Source: Syngnathus acus | Taxonomy: Eukaryota > Chordata > Actinopteri > Syngnathiformes > Syngnathidae | Assembly: GCF_901709675.1 (NCBI RefSeq) | Contig: NC_051103.1 | Coordinates: forward strand, 7,673,501-7,737,500 | DNA length: 64,000 nt | Reading direction: 5' to 3' | Shown here: one piece after another, positions 52,601 to 64,000 of the stretch | Position numbering within the stretch: the first letter of the stretch is position 1 | Layout: each line of letters begins with the position of its first letter | Made by a program: the position numbers and the translations under genes | Notes under the pieces: generated by a model | What the model was told of the DNA's origin: nothing | Databases searched by the model: none | What the model saw: only the letters and a program-made list of their open reading frames with translations

Positions 52601-53390
52601 CGAGCAATTCCTCACTTGTCATGCTAGCTAGGTCTACCCAAGCTTTGGTCACCTCTCCATCCATATGACATGTTCATGGATGCCATTGTTGAAGTGTCTA
52701 CTGTCTTTGGAGTGGGCATTTATTTTTATCTTTGCCATCTCGGGTCACAGTGTGATACATTGGTGTGGAAATGCGCAAGGGTTAGAGAGAGAAGGCATTT
52801 CCTGCATACCTCACCATTGGCCGATCTTCTCTGCCGTCTTTTTTTTTATCGTAATAGAGCCTCACTTGCTCTCCCCTCCCTCCTTCCCTCCCTCGCTGCC
52901 TCTCTACCTCACTCTCACTCACCCACCCACCCACACACACAATCACACACACTCGCTGATTCCCCGAGACGAGTGGAAGCTTAAATGCGATCGTCATTTC
53001 TCTGTCATCTCCAGATCATTCAACATGTTATTTTTCTGAAAATCTTGGATATTTTTTTCCTTCGCTCCTTCCACATCCCAACTTTGCTGGAAAGCTGAAT
53101 CGATGCAACAGAAGTTGTGAGACTGATCTAAAACGGCACCTTGAAGACCATTAAGAGATTTTCATCACTGGATCATTTGCTTTGTGTTCAACTAGTCAAG
53201 TGGATAAAAAAAAAAAAAATATTCCAGTCACCTTTTTGTTTCACGTCATGGAAACCTTGTAAACGCTGCTTTTATGGAGTGTGAAATTTTGGATGCATGA
53301 GCCAAGTTTGGAAGGAAAAAGTCAGACAAAAGCATGGCTGATGGAACAGCTGCAACGTGCTGAAGGCTTCTTTCAAACAAGACAACACAG
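46670..53390. other. Gene-poor interval upstream of uts2r
   Basis: No ORF here has recognisable protein similarity or in-phase splice partners. It is AT-rich, with scattered homopolymer and simple-sequence tracts. A C/T-rich, then CA-rich stretch lies at about 52866-52960. A fish-type dispersed repeat piece (ATTCACTGCCATTGACG) is near 48727. May hold uts2r regulatory sequence and its 5' exon(s). Confidence 0.6.
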
Positions 53391-53795
53391 GTACCAACTT
53401 GCATGGCCATTTGATTACACTTGAAAAGGGCAGACTTGCGTAAATGAATTAAAACAATAACACCAAAGCACTACAATTAAGCAACAACTTGTTTTAAGCA
53501 CCCCTGGCACAAGCCCTAAGCTATTTTCAGAGCTGCTTTAGAAGCCTCAAGAGCGTATGCTTTCCTCATAATGGCCGTTGTCCAAGGTTACTCTCCGCAT
53601 GTCTACAAGCAGGAGGGCGTACTTCACATTATTGAAAAGAATGACTGCGACTAGACTACGAGTCACTCAAAGAGCCAAGTCACTCAAAGAAATGTTCAGT
53701 GTCAGAATATTCAGGGGCCAGAGTTCAACCCGATCGAGGATGCTTTTTTTAATCACTGACGAAAACTCCTCTTATTTCGGTTCTAGTATCTTCAG
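53391..53795 (+). other. uts2r: Probable 5' UTR intron of uts2r
   Basis: Donor CAACACAG|GTACCAAC at 53391 and acceptor GTATCTTCAG at 53795, two bases before the start codon. If used, the 5' UTR exon is upstream of 53391. It is based only on splice consensus. Confidence 0.45.
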
Positions 53796-53797
53796 AA

Positions 53798-55833
53798 ATG
53801 ACCACGGTGTCCATGGAGCCCGTTGGAGTCCTGGTGGAGAGGAGCACCAATGTCACCGAGCCCCCTCAGAGTGCTCATGAGGACCCGGCGGCCACCTTCA
53901 CCATTGGCACGATTCTCTCCATTATGTTTCTCGTGGGAGTCTTGGGAAACATCTACACCCTGGTGGTGATGTGCCATTCCATGCGGAGCGCAGCTTCAAT
54001 GTACATTTATATCATCAACCTGGCTTTGGCAGATCTCATGTATCTTCTCACCATCCCGTTTGTGGTGTGTACGCACTTCCTGAAGCGCTGGTACTTTGGG
54101 GACGTGGGTTGTCGGATCCTGATCAGCATGGACTTCCTGACCATGCACGCCAGTATCTTCACACTGACTATCATGAGTACGGAGCGCTACTTTGCGGTGC
54201 TCAGACCGTTGGATACGGTCAAACGCTCCAAAAAGTATCGCAAAGCCATCGCGCTACTGGTTTGGGGCGCGTCTCTTATCCTCACCTTACCCATGATTGT
54301 AAGCATTCAGTTAATGAAGGTGGGCAACAAGGCTATGTGTCTTCCCACCTTGTCATCCCTGTCCTATAAGATTTACATCACCTTCCTTTTTTGCACGAGC
54401 ATTGTCGCCCCCGGACTGATCATTGGCTACCTTTACATCCAACTTGCTCGGACTTACTGGGTTTCACAAACGGTGACCTTCAAAACCACCAATAAGCTTC
54501 CCAACCTGAAGGTCAGTGGATATCTCTTACAATATATAACTTCTCAAAACACCTTTTGTTTTGTTTTAGGAATACGGCTATGGGGACTCAGTCAGCTAAA
54601 AAACCAAAAACCACACACCTTGTTTTCCTGCCCCCCCTTCTTGATCACATGACTAAGATTGAATATGAATTGATCTGTTTGCTCTTTCTCACCAACACAT
54701 TGGCAACAGACGTCACTGTCAATGGACTGGTATCAAGTGCACACATGATAAGAGCACACAAAAGAGCACATACGGCACGTAGCAGGAAGCCATCTGAGTG
54801 ACCGTGATGAGGCATTCAGCTTCACAATTACGATCTAGAATTAGGAAAGGCATTTGGGCAGTGGCCAAATGGCAGAGAGGTCACACCCATTGCCATCATC
54901 GTTCATCCAGATAAATATGACAACAGCGATGAAGTTATGACATTTTTTTGCCATACGAGTGTTATTCAAAAAGAAAATAGGTCGCTTCTCAGAGAAGGCT
55001 GTTATTTTTGTTCAAATGCTTGATCAGTTCCATTAAAGTGGCTTATTCAAGCAGATGAAAGGTGAAATCAGTTTTGCAACGGCATCATAGCAAGGCCAGG
55101 ATCATCTTTGCATTTATCCTGCTCATCTAATAACAGATGATAAGGATTTGTATTTTCATTGGCTATATTTTGTCCCTTTCAAGGTGACTCAACTCCACAA
55201 AGTGTTGATATTCTCACAGACAGTCGCAACTTGGCCTATTTAGAGAGGGGCGATTTGCGCTGTGGGTGTGAACACAGCTGACTTGATCCACAGCCAGTAT
55301 GTTTATAAGGAGCTGCAAGTAGGCAGATGATAAAGTTCACTCAAGTTGATCTTTGCACATTGTCATATTTATGAAGGAAATCTATTGCCATCCACCACAC
55401 ATGACAGAAGAGCTTCGATTGCTGACATATTCTCTCTGGTTTATCTCCTCCAAAGGTTCTCTACTTGATTTTCACCATCGTGCTCCTCTTTTGGGCATGT
55501 TTCTTGCCTTTTTGGATATGGCAACTCCTGGGTCAGTACCATCCGTCACTGCCCCTGTCCTCCACGGCCAAGCGCAACATCAATTACCTGACGACATGTC
55601 TGACGTACTCCAACAGCTGCATCAACCCATTCCTATACACACTGCTCACCAAGAACTACAAGGAGTATTTGAGGAAGCACAACCGCTCGTGGTCAGCCGG
55701 GAGTTTTTTTGACAGGAGAGGCCGTACGCAGCGCTCGCCGCGCAGGTCACCGTCCGCAAGCAGTCAGCAGTGTACGGAGAGTTTCATGCTCACGCACACG
55801 GCCTCCTTGCGTGCCCACAACAGCAGCTTGTGA
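53798..55833 (+). CDS. uts2r: Urotensin-II receptor (class A GPCR)
   Basis: Receptor for urotensin II and URP peptides, a Gq-coupled plasma-membrane GPCR. Two coding exons, 53798-54511 and 55456-55833, joined in phase 0 (PNLK-VLYL), giving 363 residues. Seven membrane segments are visible. The N-terminus has an N-glycosylation site (N18VT). TM3 carries D112 in [18 protein letters not shown], the conserved ligand-binding Asp of this receptor. The DRY motif is ERY (129-131), as in human UTS2R. A disulfide pair is C105 and C181. TM6 has FWACFLPFW and TM7 has NPFLY (295-299). The tail is Ser/Arg-rich. Without splicing, exon 1 would run into a meaningless tail to 54652. Fish have several uts2r paralogues; I cannot say which one this is. 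The intron just before TM6 is absent from the mammalian gene as I know it. Confidence 0.93.
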
Positions 55834-58800
55834 GGTAGGCACATGCATGTTTTGATGACTCGTCACAAAAGTTGGAGCTGACCAACGCCGTCCAGACAGC
55901 AGATGTTGGAATTTCATCAGGGTTCCTCAAACAGTTTTTAATTTATTCAGACAGTTTTTTCTTTCCTTTTTTGGAGGAAGGGAAACATTTAGTCTGTGTC
56001 AATGTGGGTATTTTATGAAAGGTCAGCAGACACATCATTCTGCATTCCCTCTCACACAAACAACAAATACTAATTTCAGATGTCCCTTGCAAATGTTTTC
56101 TTCAGAGGAAATTGAGAGATTTATTGTTGTGTGATGAAGTGGAATGTGGGCAGATATAGGCATTCATTTCCTATCGCGATTGTCCTCATTCATGCTGCAG
56201 GCCAGCTGACTTTGAGCAAGTGGCCAGGGTACATCCTGGACTGGTTGTCAGCCAAATAAAGGACACTCCCTCACAAACATGCATTGCCACTCACATTTCC
56301 ATTATTTTGTTCACCATCTCAGCTCTACAGATGAATCGCTTGTCATGCAACATTTTGAGTAGAGGTCAAAACATTCATCATGGCTTACCTGGTGTCGGTC
56401 ACTTGAGGGTTGCAATACGAGCCCAAAGGCAGTTGCGATGCTGATTTCAGTAGACAGCAGTACTGGTTGATATGTAAATAAAGAACAAAAAAATACATGA
56501 ATAAATAAATGCACAATTCATTATTATTTATTATTACATTTTTCTTCTTAATTGTGATTACATGACATTTTCTTGCAAATTCTTATTTAATAACATCCAA
56601 GAATGCGAAAGTGTTACATCAAGTTAATAAAAGATTTTAGGATGGTGTCTGTTCAAGTCGACAAGACAAAAATTGATTTCTTTGTGTGAACTTTACAACC
56701 CCGCAATGAAAATATTGACCCATTATTGTATTATGCAGAAATACAGAGCTGACATAAAACATTTACTATAAAAGCAAAGTTTCACACTGACATTTTATTC
56801 ATTTATTTATTTTCTTATCAACAAAAAGAAACGGTCTCCCGGGAAACACTGGCAGCCTTTGAAAAATACATGTGGCAATAAATTGCCTTTTCAGCAGCCA
56901 CTCATTTGCGACCAGTCGGTGGTAACATCTATCCCTTTTGGAAAACGACTACAAACTCTGTTTTGTTGTTCCGTCTGGGTTTCCTTTGATTAGTTTATTG
57001 TGAGTCTCAAGAGTGCAGCGGTTTTACTGCAGAATTCTCAAGTGCACCATAAAGGTTCTTCGACAAAATATCGCAGGTTAAAACCATGAATCCTCACAGT
57101 GACAGATCCCTGGCTGCCAATTGCAAAGTGCCTCCAAGTCATAATGACGCTTGATGGTATCATGATTACAACAACAAAAGGCAGGAAAAGGCCAGCGGAC
57201 TCAGGAAACGGCAGGCATAAAGCATTGGGCAGCGAGCGGCATGCTTTCTACTTTTCTACTTTGAATGGGTTGTTGAATATTCACTACGGCTACAGTTGAA
57301 TCTGTTTTGCACTTCACTCTGGAATATCCCTCTCAAGTGACCAAGATTAGCATTAAAAGGCCAATAATCATTGATGAAGACAATAGTTTAGGGCACTATT
57401 AAAATGCTGTCTCAGCAACAATAGCAAGGCCATCCATATTTAATACGGGGAAGTGTCAGGGGGGAAAAATGAGCAGCAGAATGAGCAATTAGACATGAAA
57501 ACGTGTTTTGCAACAGTGATTCATGGCTCCACTTTGCAAGTTCTCCGTACATGGTTGCATGGGCATTTCGGAGCGGGCGTCTTCCTTTCGTGGCAGACAA
57601 GGGAAGGAGATGGACAATGTAAGGAAGGGGAAATTGAAAAAAAGAGCCATGACGATATTTGATGTACCTTTTGAAGTACAGTTAGGCGCCAATGTGCCAA
57701 TATGTCGGCCGCACTCATCTTATTCTTCTACACGCGCACATTTTTACAATAAAGGAAAAGATCTCGACATGATTCTTTGAAAGCTGCGGACACATTCAAG
57801 CAATCCTCAATCCGTGACGAGCATGTTAAAGAATAAATGAGGAATTTAACAGGTTGCCATTTTCTTGTCTCAGTCGTAAGTGAGAAACATAATAGCAGTG
57901 GGACGCGTGTCTTGTAACACACTTAATTAAAGGTCTGACAGACTAAATGAGAGGTCATCTCTTTAAAGGTCTTCTGGTCACGCAGACAATAACTCATTTC
58001 TGCTAGCATGTTTATGAAAGACTTGCTGATCTTACAAGATGATTATAGTGACTTGACCCACAAACGGTAATTAATGTTCTCTTGCCAATGTGATAGGATT
58101 TTTTTTTTCTTCCTGTGAATGTAGTGAAGAGGCTGTAGTCTCTTGAAAAATGTCCAATTTAATTTGTTCTTCAGAAGATCTCATGCCTATTCATATATAC
58201 ATTGAAAGTAAGTGGGAACTTAGTAATTGGTTGAAATAGCTAACCAATGGTGGCTTCAAATGGGCTCCACATTATTTATATCCGGTGTATAGTGTTAAGG
58301 ACTCTCCATACATATGTAAATATCCCTACCTCCTTTTATTTTTCGCGTGTTTCCTCTCTTTGTTTTATGATAATATAGTGTACAATAGCTACAGCTGCCA
58401 GGACAATCAGGTTGTTGTTTGTGGTTCAGTAAAAAAAAAAAAATGCTGGGCGGTATGTGCAACAACAGGTTAAAACGTGCGTTCTAAAGATTATCAAGCT
58501 GCTGGTCCTCATAGGCCATTGGTGTCAAACCCAAGGTCCGGGGGCAAAGATATAGCCCGTCGCATCATTTAATGTAGCCCGGAAAAAAGAAGAAACATCG
58601 ACTTCATGTTAACTTGAATTAAAATTGCAAATTGTCTCCAGTTTAAAAAAATAGAGATATTGCTAGCAATTGTTGTTAGAGATGAGTTGAAGAGATGTTC
58701 TCCTTTTGCCTCATACCAAAATGCATCCGATGTTCCTCGGTGCCTTGACAGATTTTGAAACCCCCTACGGATGGACTAATAAAATAGTAAGACAATCCAA

Positions 58801-59508
58801 GTAAGAGCGTGCAACCAGACCGAGCGTTCTTGACTGCTGTTGCATCAATGCTGGGAGAAAACAAATGATGCTAGGGGATTGCAAAAGTGATGTCGGTGCC
58901 ACGTCATCTTCTTAAGGCAATATAAACCAAAAAATGTCATTTATTTTTGGGAATTTTTTTGTCATCTAATAATGTCAATTATTTCTAGAGGATGACAAAC
59001 CACCGTTAAGACGGAATGTTCAGGTGTGAAGTGTTTTAAGAACCCTTAAAGAGAATTTCTGGCCTCTTTCATCACGTGTCATCACCTGCTTGCAGAAGCG
59101 GCGAGATGAGCCGTGAAGATTGTCAGTGCAGTGCTGTCGCTCATCCTGATGGATATTTTCTCCCACTGTGCAAGTGCAGAGGCATCACTTTTTGCATTGA
59201 GGTTAGCCGAGATGGATGCTGACCTTGTAAAAATGAATAATATCACTTTTATAGAAGCACTCCCCCCCCCGACGGCTGTCTCGTACGTCATCACTCTGTA
59301 CCTGGCGCCTTAAAGCCCAATCTGTGGGACATTTCTTCACCCCCACCTTTCAAAATAGCAAACGTTGCGAAATGTTTGCATTTGATCAGAGCTCATTATC
59401 ATCATGTACATACAAGCGAAGATGCTGCTGACAAGCTAACCGACGGAATTCTCATGAATATTTCAAGTCTTGCATTGGGACATGCAAGGAGAGGATTCTA
59501 TATATTAG
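55834..59508. other. Intergenic, no recognised gene
   Basis: Follows uts2r. AT-rich noncoding DNA with a hAT-like fragment (58521-58580). uts2r 3' UTR presumably occupies the first part; AATAAA occurs at 56477. Short ORFs here have no family features. Confidence 0.55.
58521..58580 (+). repeat. hAT-like terminal fragment, copy 4
   Basis: GGTGTCAAACCCAAGGTCCG followed by GGGGCAAAGATATAGCCCGT and CGCATCATTT. It is the most diverged of the four copies. Confidence 0.55.
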
Positions 59509-59678
59509 TACCGTAATTTTCGGACTATAAGTCGCACCGGAGTATAAGTCGCACCAGCCATAAAATGCCCAAAAAAGTGAAAAAAAACATATATGTATAT
59601 AAGTCGCTCCTGAGTATAAGTCGCCCCCCCACCCAAACTATGAAAAAAACCGCGACTTATAGTCCGAAAATTACGGTA
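59509..59678. mobile_element. Palindromic MITE, about 170 bp
   Basis: Inverted ends TACCGTAATTTTCGGACTAT and its complement, closing with TAGTCCGAAAATTACGGTA. Internal ATAAGTCGC motifs repeat four to five times. The small element at 9666-9747 is a relative. Confidence 0.85.
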
Positions 59679-62600
59679 TTCAAAGTAGTCACAAAAGTCT
59701 CTTTCCATTCATGTTGTGCATTGCATTTCATAGTCAGGTTCAAAAGATAAGTCCAAGTTCTATTTGGGGGAGTAATAATCACTACAAGAGGAAAAATGCA
59801 GAGTAAGATGTACATGGAGCTGTATAAAAATGAGAAGTCTTTCTGTGAATATTAGTAGCTTGTTTTTTTTGCATGCAAGTGCACTCCAGTTCTGCCTAAA
59901 GTGCTTTAATTGCGTATGGCACAGACGAGATGAGATAATGGCTGTTATCCATTGAGAAGTGCCATTTATCATTTTTTTCGTCCATGTCCATTAACAGTTG
60001 TTAATTGTAGGAGCTGTCTTTTTTTTTTTAATATTATAAAATGGCCGTTTTTTTTATTTTTTTCCATTTTTTTTTTTTACAGATCTTGTTTTCAAAAGTA
60101 TCTTTCTTCCATAAAAATCTTGCATCTTGTGTGCTCACAGAAAAGTCAAGCAGGCAAGTTGATATCCTGGTTGCCCTTGTAATGATAGAACATGAGTATC
60201 ATCCATCACTGTAAATCACAAGGCCTTCAAATTTGTATTTGTGTCTGTTTGCTGAAAGATGCTCACTCTTTGGGTTTAATCTGAGCCAATAAATCAAAAT
60301 CCTCCACCAGCACCATCAATCTAAAAAGAGTTTCTCTCACAAAAGAGTGCGCTCATGCTCTCTCTTGTTCTTTCCTGAGACAACCTTCACAATATGAACA
60401 TAAATATCAATATTTTCTTCAGCGCTTCAATCAAAAATCACTATTGTATTTCTTAAAAAAAGACTTTTTTCCTCCGCTTCAGTGGAAGTAAAACCAGCCT
60501 GAGGATATTTTTGACATTGGATGGCTCCGGAAAGTTTGTGTGAACAAATGTGTCTTTCCACTTTTGGCGTGAAGTGATTTCAAAAGCAAGCGATCAATAA
60601 AGCATGAGCCCAATTCCAAAACGGCGGTTTGTAAAACTTTGAAGTTCGTAAAACACTCACACGAACTGCCGAACGTAAGGCATGAAGTCGGAACGCAAAG
60701 ACATTTGACATTGGAGTGGCGACAAGGATAAACAAGAAATGTTGCCTGTCTTTAAATAAACGCTGTGACTATGGTTCTCACAGATCATTTATATTATGTG
60801 ACCACTTTGACCACGTTATTAATTAGCGTGCTCATACAAATAGAATCCTCTCAAGGGACAGATTATGCACTTGTATACATTCCAAATCCGCCCCCCTAAT
60901 GTGAATCAGAAATCCCAAATGCTTTAGGGCTAATCTAAAATCCCACTGGCTCACTATCATAAACGAGGATTTTTTTATGATGATTATTATTCTTAACATA
61001 ATGAGCCAGAATGATGTCACTGAGTATTATTAGTCTGTAGAATGTCAAAATTAATATCAATTAAAATAATGCAAGGTGAATTGTGAGTTTCTTATTTTTT
61101 CACGTATATTTGAAATCCAAAACTGATTTTTTGATTGAAATCATTTTGTTACATCCCTAATATGTATTGATATATTCAGCTGGGTCCCTCTGATGCTGAT
61201 CTTTGTTCTCTCTGTCGTATTCTTCCAACCTACCTACCTACCAACCAATCAACCATAAACAGAATAAGTAACTTAATTGCTAATTGAAAGCACAGCGTGT
61301 GTCTCGACCTGCTGAGGCTGCACAGCCTTTCAATGTCAATAGCCACTGAAATTAAGTTATTATGTTGTCAGATTAGAGAATCAACTCGCTGACATTGGAG
61401 ATTAGTGTAAATCCTGATACCAACACCCAAAATGAACCGCTGGGTAAATCCCTTAACACCTCTAGCAAACACAGTGGATTGAATTTGACGTGATGACATT
61501 TCATAAACATCTTGCCGATTTTTATAAAAGAAAGTAAATGTGCAAAGGGTGGACAAATGTCACTGGGAGATGCTTGAGGGAGCTGACAGATGTTAACAGT
61601 TAACACATTCTGAGTTTATTATTTTTGAAACTGAAGACGGAGAGTAGCCAGATGTTGTTGTTTTTTTGCTCTCTGCAGTGAGCTTTTAAGACACAAAATA
61701 TCTTTTTCAAACCACACAAAGGGAGCTATTTTCACACCTGGCGCAGGTCTAACGCTAAAAGCCATCATGGTTAATATTTGGAGAAATCTCGATTGAATGG
61801 CTAAAAAATTCATAATGGCGTTAGAATGCTAACAACTGTTTCATTCATTTTCTTTTCCTGCTTTCAAAACGGTGAACTTTATAAAGTGGTTTAATCGAGC
61901 AGGCGGTGGAAAAAAAATCTTCAGCCTTGGACTACTTTAAAACTTCATCAAGTAACTTCACGAAGCCAACCAAAACAGCTTACATAACGTCTAGCGACGG
62001 CTCTAGTCTTTAATTAGACTTTAGTTTCTAATTTATGTCGGCTGGGATTCATTTGTGTCCCTGAAGAGGATAAGCCATAGAAAAGAATGCAAAATTCAGT
62101 GACTTTTCAAAATGTTCTATTCAAACTTCTGTAAATATGACATATTTTGATGTCATGGCTCAATGCCTATCTTAAACCATACAATTGAATGTGACTATTT
62201 TTCCTAAAAAAGCTGGTGATACATTTTGTCACTATTTTCTATTCTCCAAATGCACAAATTATTTTGGTGTGGACAGATATGATGATATATGAATGCTTTC
62301 ATTGTTTCCTGATGACCAAGTCATCATTGTACATTTAAAAATGCCTCGTAACTTGGCCCACCAAACAGGAAAAGCACTCTTCTTGCCTGGCTTCACTTTA
62401 AGGGTTTATTAAATCTGAAGCACTTTTTTTCAATTATCCCGTGAAAAAGAAACGAAAAGCCGAGGATCAATGGCCTGAAACTACACAAGACGTACCAGAA
62501 AGGAAGAAAAAAAAATGCTCATCTTCTTTCTTACGACTTCTGATTCAGCCAGAGGACGAAGCGGCCGAGAAATTTAAAACTACACTGGTGGACGGTGATG

Positions 62601-64000
62601 AATCAGAATCAGTTGACGTGGCTGAGTGGATGGCCACCGCTGCGGCGGTCACAAATGAAAAAGCCTGCAAATTTCTTTCAATCCCTTCCAACACTGGACT
62701 CTGTGCAAGACTATTCTTATTTATAGAAGACAGAAACAGACTTGCTCCCTTTTCTACTCTATTGAAATAGTTGTCAGATCTGCATTTAAGGCAACCAATT
62801 CAATTATTTCCTTGTGTCACATGATCTCTGATTTCTGTCCCTAATGCGACTTATTTTCCAAAGATGATGGCTTTTGTGTGTGAAAAGAGATCAGGAGAAC
62901 CACGGAGGGTCAATACGCTTTACAAAGCATGAATGGTGCAGCCGCTGTATCGAGTTTGTCTTTAGTCTGCAGTTCTATCGCATTTAATCCTGGAAATTAG
63001 GATTCTTTTGTTCAAGATCAATAGGTCTCTCCGAGTAATCGCTGCCATCTCGCAAATCTCGTTCACGCTTGATTGCTTTTAGTCAGGTGAAATTTGACAT
63101 GTGGACATACATAAACATTGCCCTACGTTGTCGGCCTCCACCTTGACATAAATAGCCAACGGCATCGTGCGAGCGCAGTTGCAGAGGAGTCACAAGTGTA
63201 CAAGCCAAGTGATAGTTCACAGAAAAAGATTGTGCATTCCATGTTATCTGTTATAGAGGTTAAATATGACACGATGGGCGGACTGTGAGATTTATGTACG
63301 CGTTGTTGCAAGATAGCAATCTCTCATACAAGGTTGTTAAAAGGTCAAGGGCTGCTGTTGGATATTCCATTTCAGACATGCGACGGCATAATCTCTCTTT
63401 TAAAACACTCCGTGGCCGACTGCTTGACTTTGTAAAAATCCACAAGAACCCACACGGAGAGGGAAAGTTGGCAGTCTTAGCAGTTAGCATGGCAATGCAA
63501 ACATCCTTCGTGACACTTCCCAAATAATTGTTTGAATAGGAATATGTATTGCTTTGTGCCAAACTATCTTTTGCTTTTGTCTTTGCACAACATTCATATC
63601 TGCAGTTAGAGTTTGTGAAATCACTGTATGACCTCAAGTGTTCATCACGAAGCGATAAACAACCCCACAGTTCCTGACACCCCCCCCACCCCCTTTGTCG
63701 ACACACTGAGAAGTGCTCCTAGCCTTTTATGTGTCCTCCATTACCATGCTTTTGCACATAGGGGAAAATATGCACCTCATTGGATGATGCTGCCATGTAG
63801 GTGATAACTGGGCCATTTGACTATCACTGCTGAGAGAGGAGAGTGGCGCATGTGAAAAGTGGGAGTGGTTGTGAAGGAGAGACATTAGCGCAAAGGGCAC
63901 ATAGCCAAGTGCACAGGTGTCAAATGAACATAGACGGCCATTGGCTGGGAGAAGTTGTGATTCCTATTTTCTGCCGCCGGCTATTCAAGTGCCACTCAAT
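59679..64000. other. Intergenic, no recognised gene
   Basis: AT-rich. The longest open stretch, 62441-62770, starts at GTG and is Lys/Glu-rich; it has no splice partners or known motif that I can see. A C-rich run sits at 63680-63693. Confidence 0.5.

Noticed and set aside
52782-52997. ORFs in the C/T-rich and CA-rich stretch upstream of uts2r
   Set aside because: Low-complexity sequence with no stop by composition only.
54512-54652. Continuation of the uts2r exon 1 ORF (284-residue version)
   Set aside because: The sequence after PNLK has no TM6/TM7, while the exon at 55456 restores both in phase 0.
59113-59313. 66-residue ORF with a hydrophobic N-terminus resembling a signal peptide
   Set aside because: Starts at GTG, short, ends in low-complexity proline, no neighbouring exon or family signal.
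62441-62770. Lys/Glu-rich ORF of 109 residues with non-ATG start
   Set aside because: No recognised motif, no splice partners, surrounding DNA typical of the gene-poor region; could still be a fragment of an unknown gene.

Overview
The window looks like a stretch of a teleost fish chromosome. Genes are split into many short exons with GT-AG introns. Introns and spacers carry fish-type dispersed repeats (hAT-like ends, a palindromic MITE, tetranucleotide microsatellites). The recognisable proteins are vertebrate ones: ABCC3, RADIL, a cytosolic sulfotransferase and the urotensin-II receptor. All exon models below were made by eye from protein similarity, splice consensus and codon phase; no alignment program was available.

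Layout. 1-16,240 (minus): abcc3 (MRP3-type ABC transporter), 25 coding exons from the start codon into the second membrane domain; the last part (NBD2) lies beyond base 1. The gene carries two alternative versions of one TMD2 exon. 16,241-17,958: spacer between divergent genes. 17,959-38,963 (plus): radil-like RA/FHA/DIL/PDZ gene, 18 coding exons, 1,151 codons. One of its introns holds a ~7.7 kb higher-order array of TTAGGG-related sequence, bounded by two copies of the end of a transposon-like element. 39,639-41,188 (plus): complete six-exon cytosolic sulfotransferase.

41.4-46.7 kb is the unusual accessory part. It has a broken first exon of a dcxr-like gene wedged between copies of a local repeat; paired, convergent tRNA-like sequences; a plus-strand chain of about 13 mini-exons with a poly(A) signal but no sustained reading frame; an ~1.1 kb tandem array (172-bp period) full of CCAAT-box, octamer and GC/KLF-type motifs; and two long, nearly perfect inverted repeats able to form hairpins of about 190 and 380 bp. 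46.7-53.4 kb shows no recognisable gene. 53,798-55,833 (plus): urotensin-II receptor in two coding exons, with a likely spliced 5' UTR. 55.8-64 kb shows no recognisable gene.

The protein genes do not form a pathway: a drug/conjugate exporter, a Rap/Ras effector for cell adhesion, a conjugating enzyme and a peptide GPCR. Sulfotransferase and ABCC3 are functionally related (conjugate formation and conjugate export), but their proximity may be chance. abcc3, uts2r and dcxr orthologues all lie on human chromosome 17q, which suggests partly conserved synteny. The best candidates for new biology are the mutually exclusive abcc3 exon pair, the intronic telomere-like array, and the motif-array/hairpin locus at 44.8-46.7 kb.
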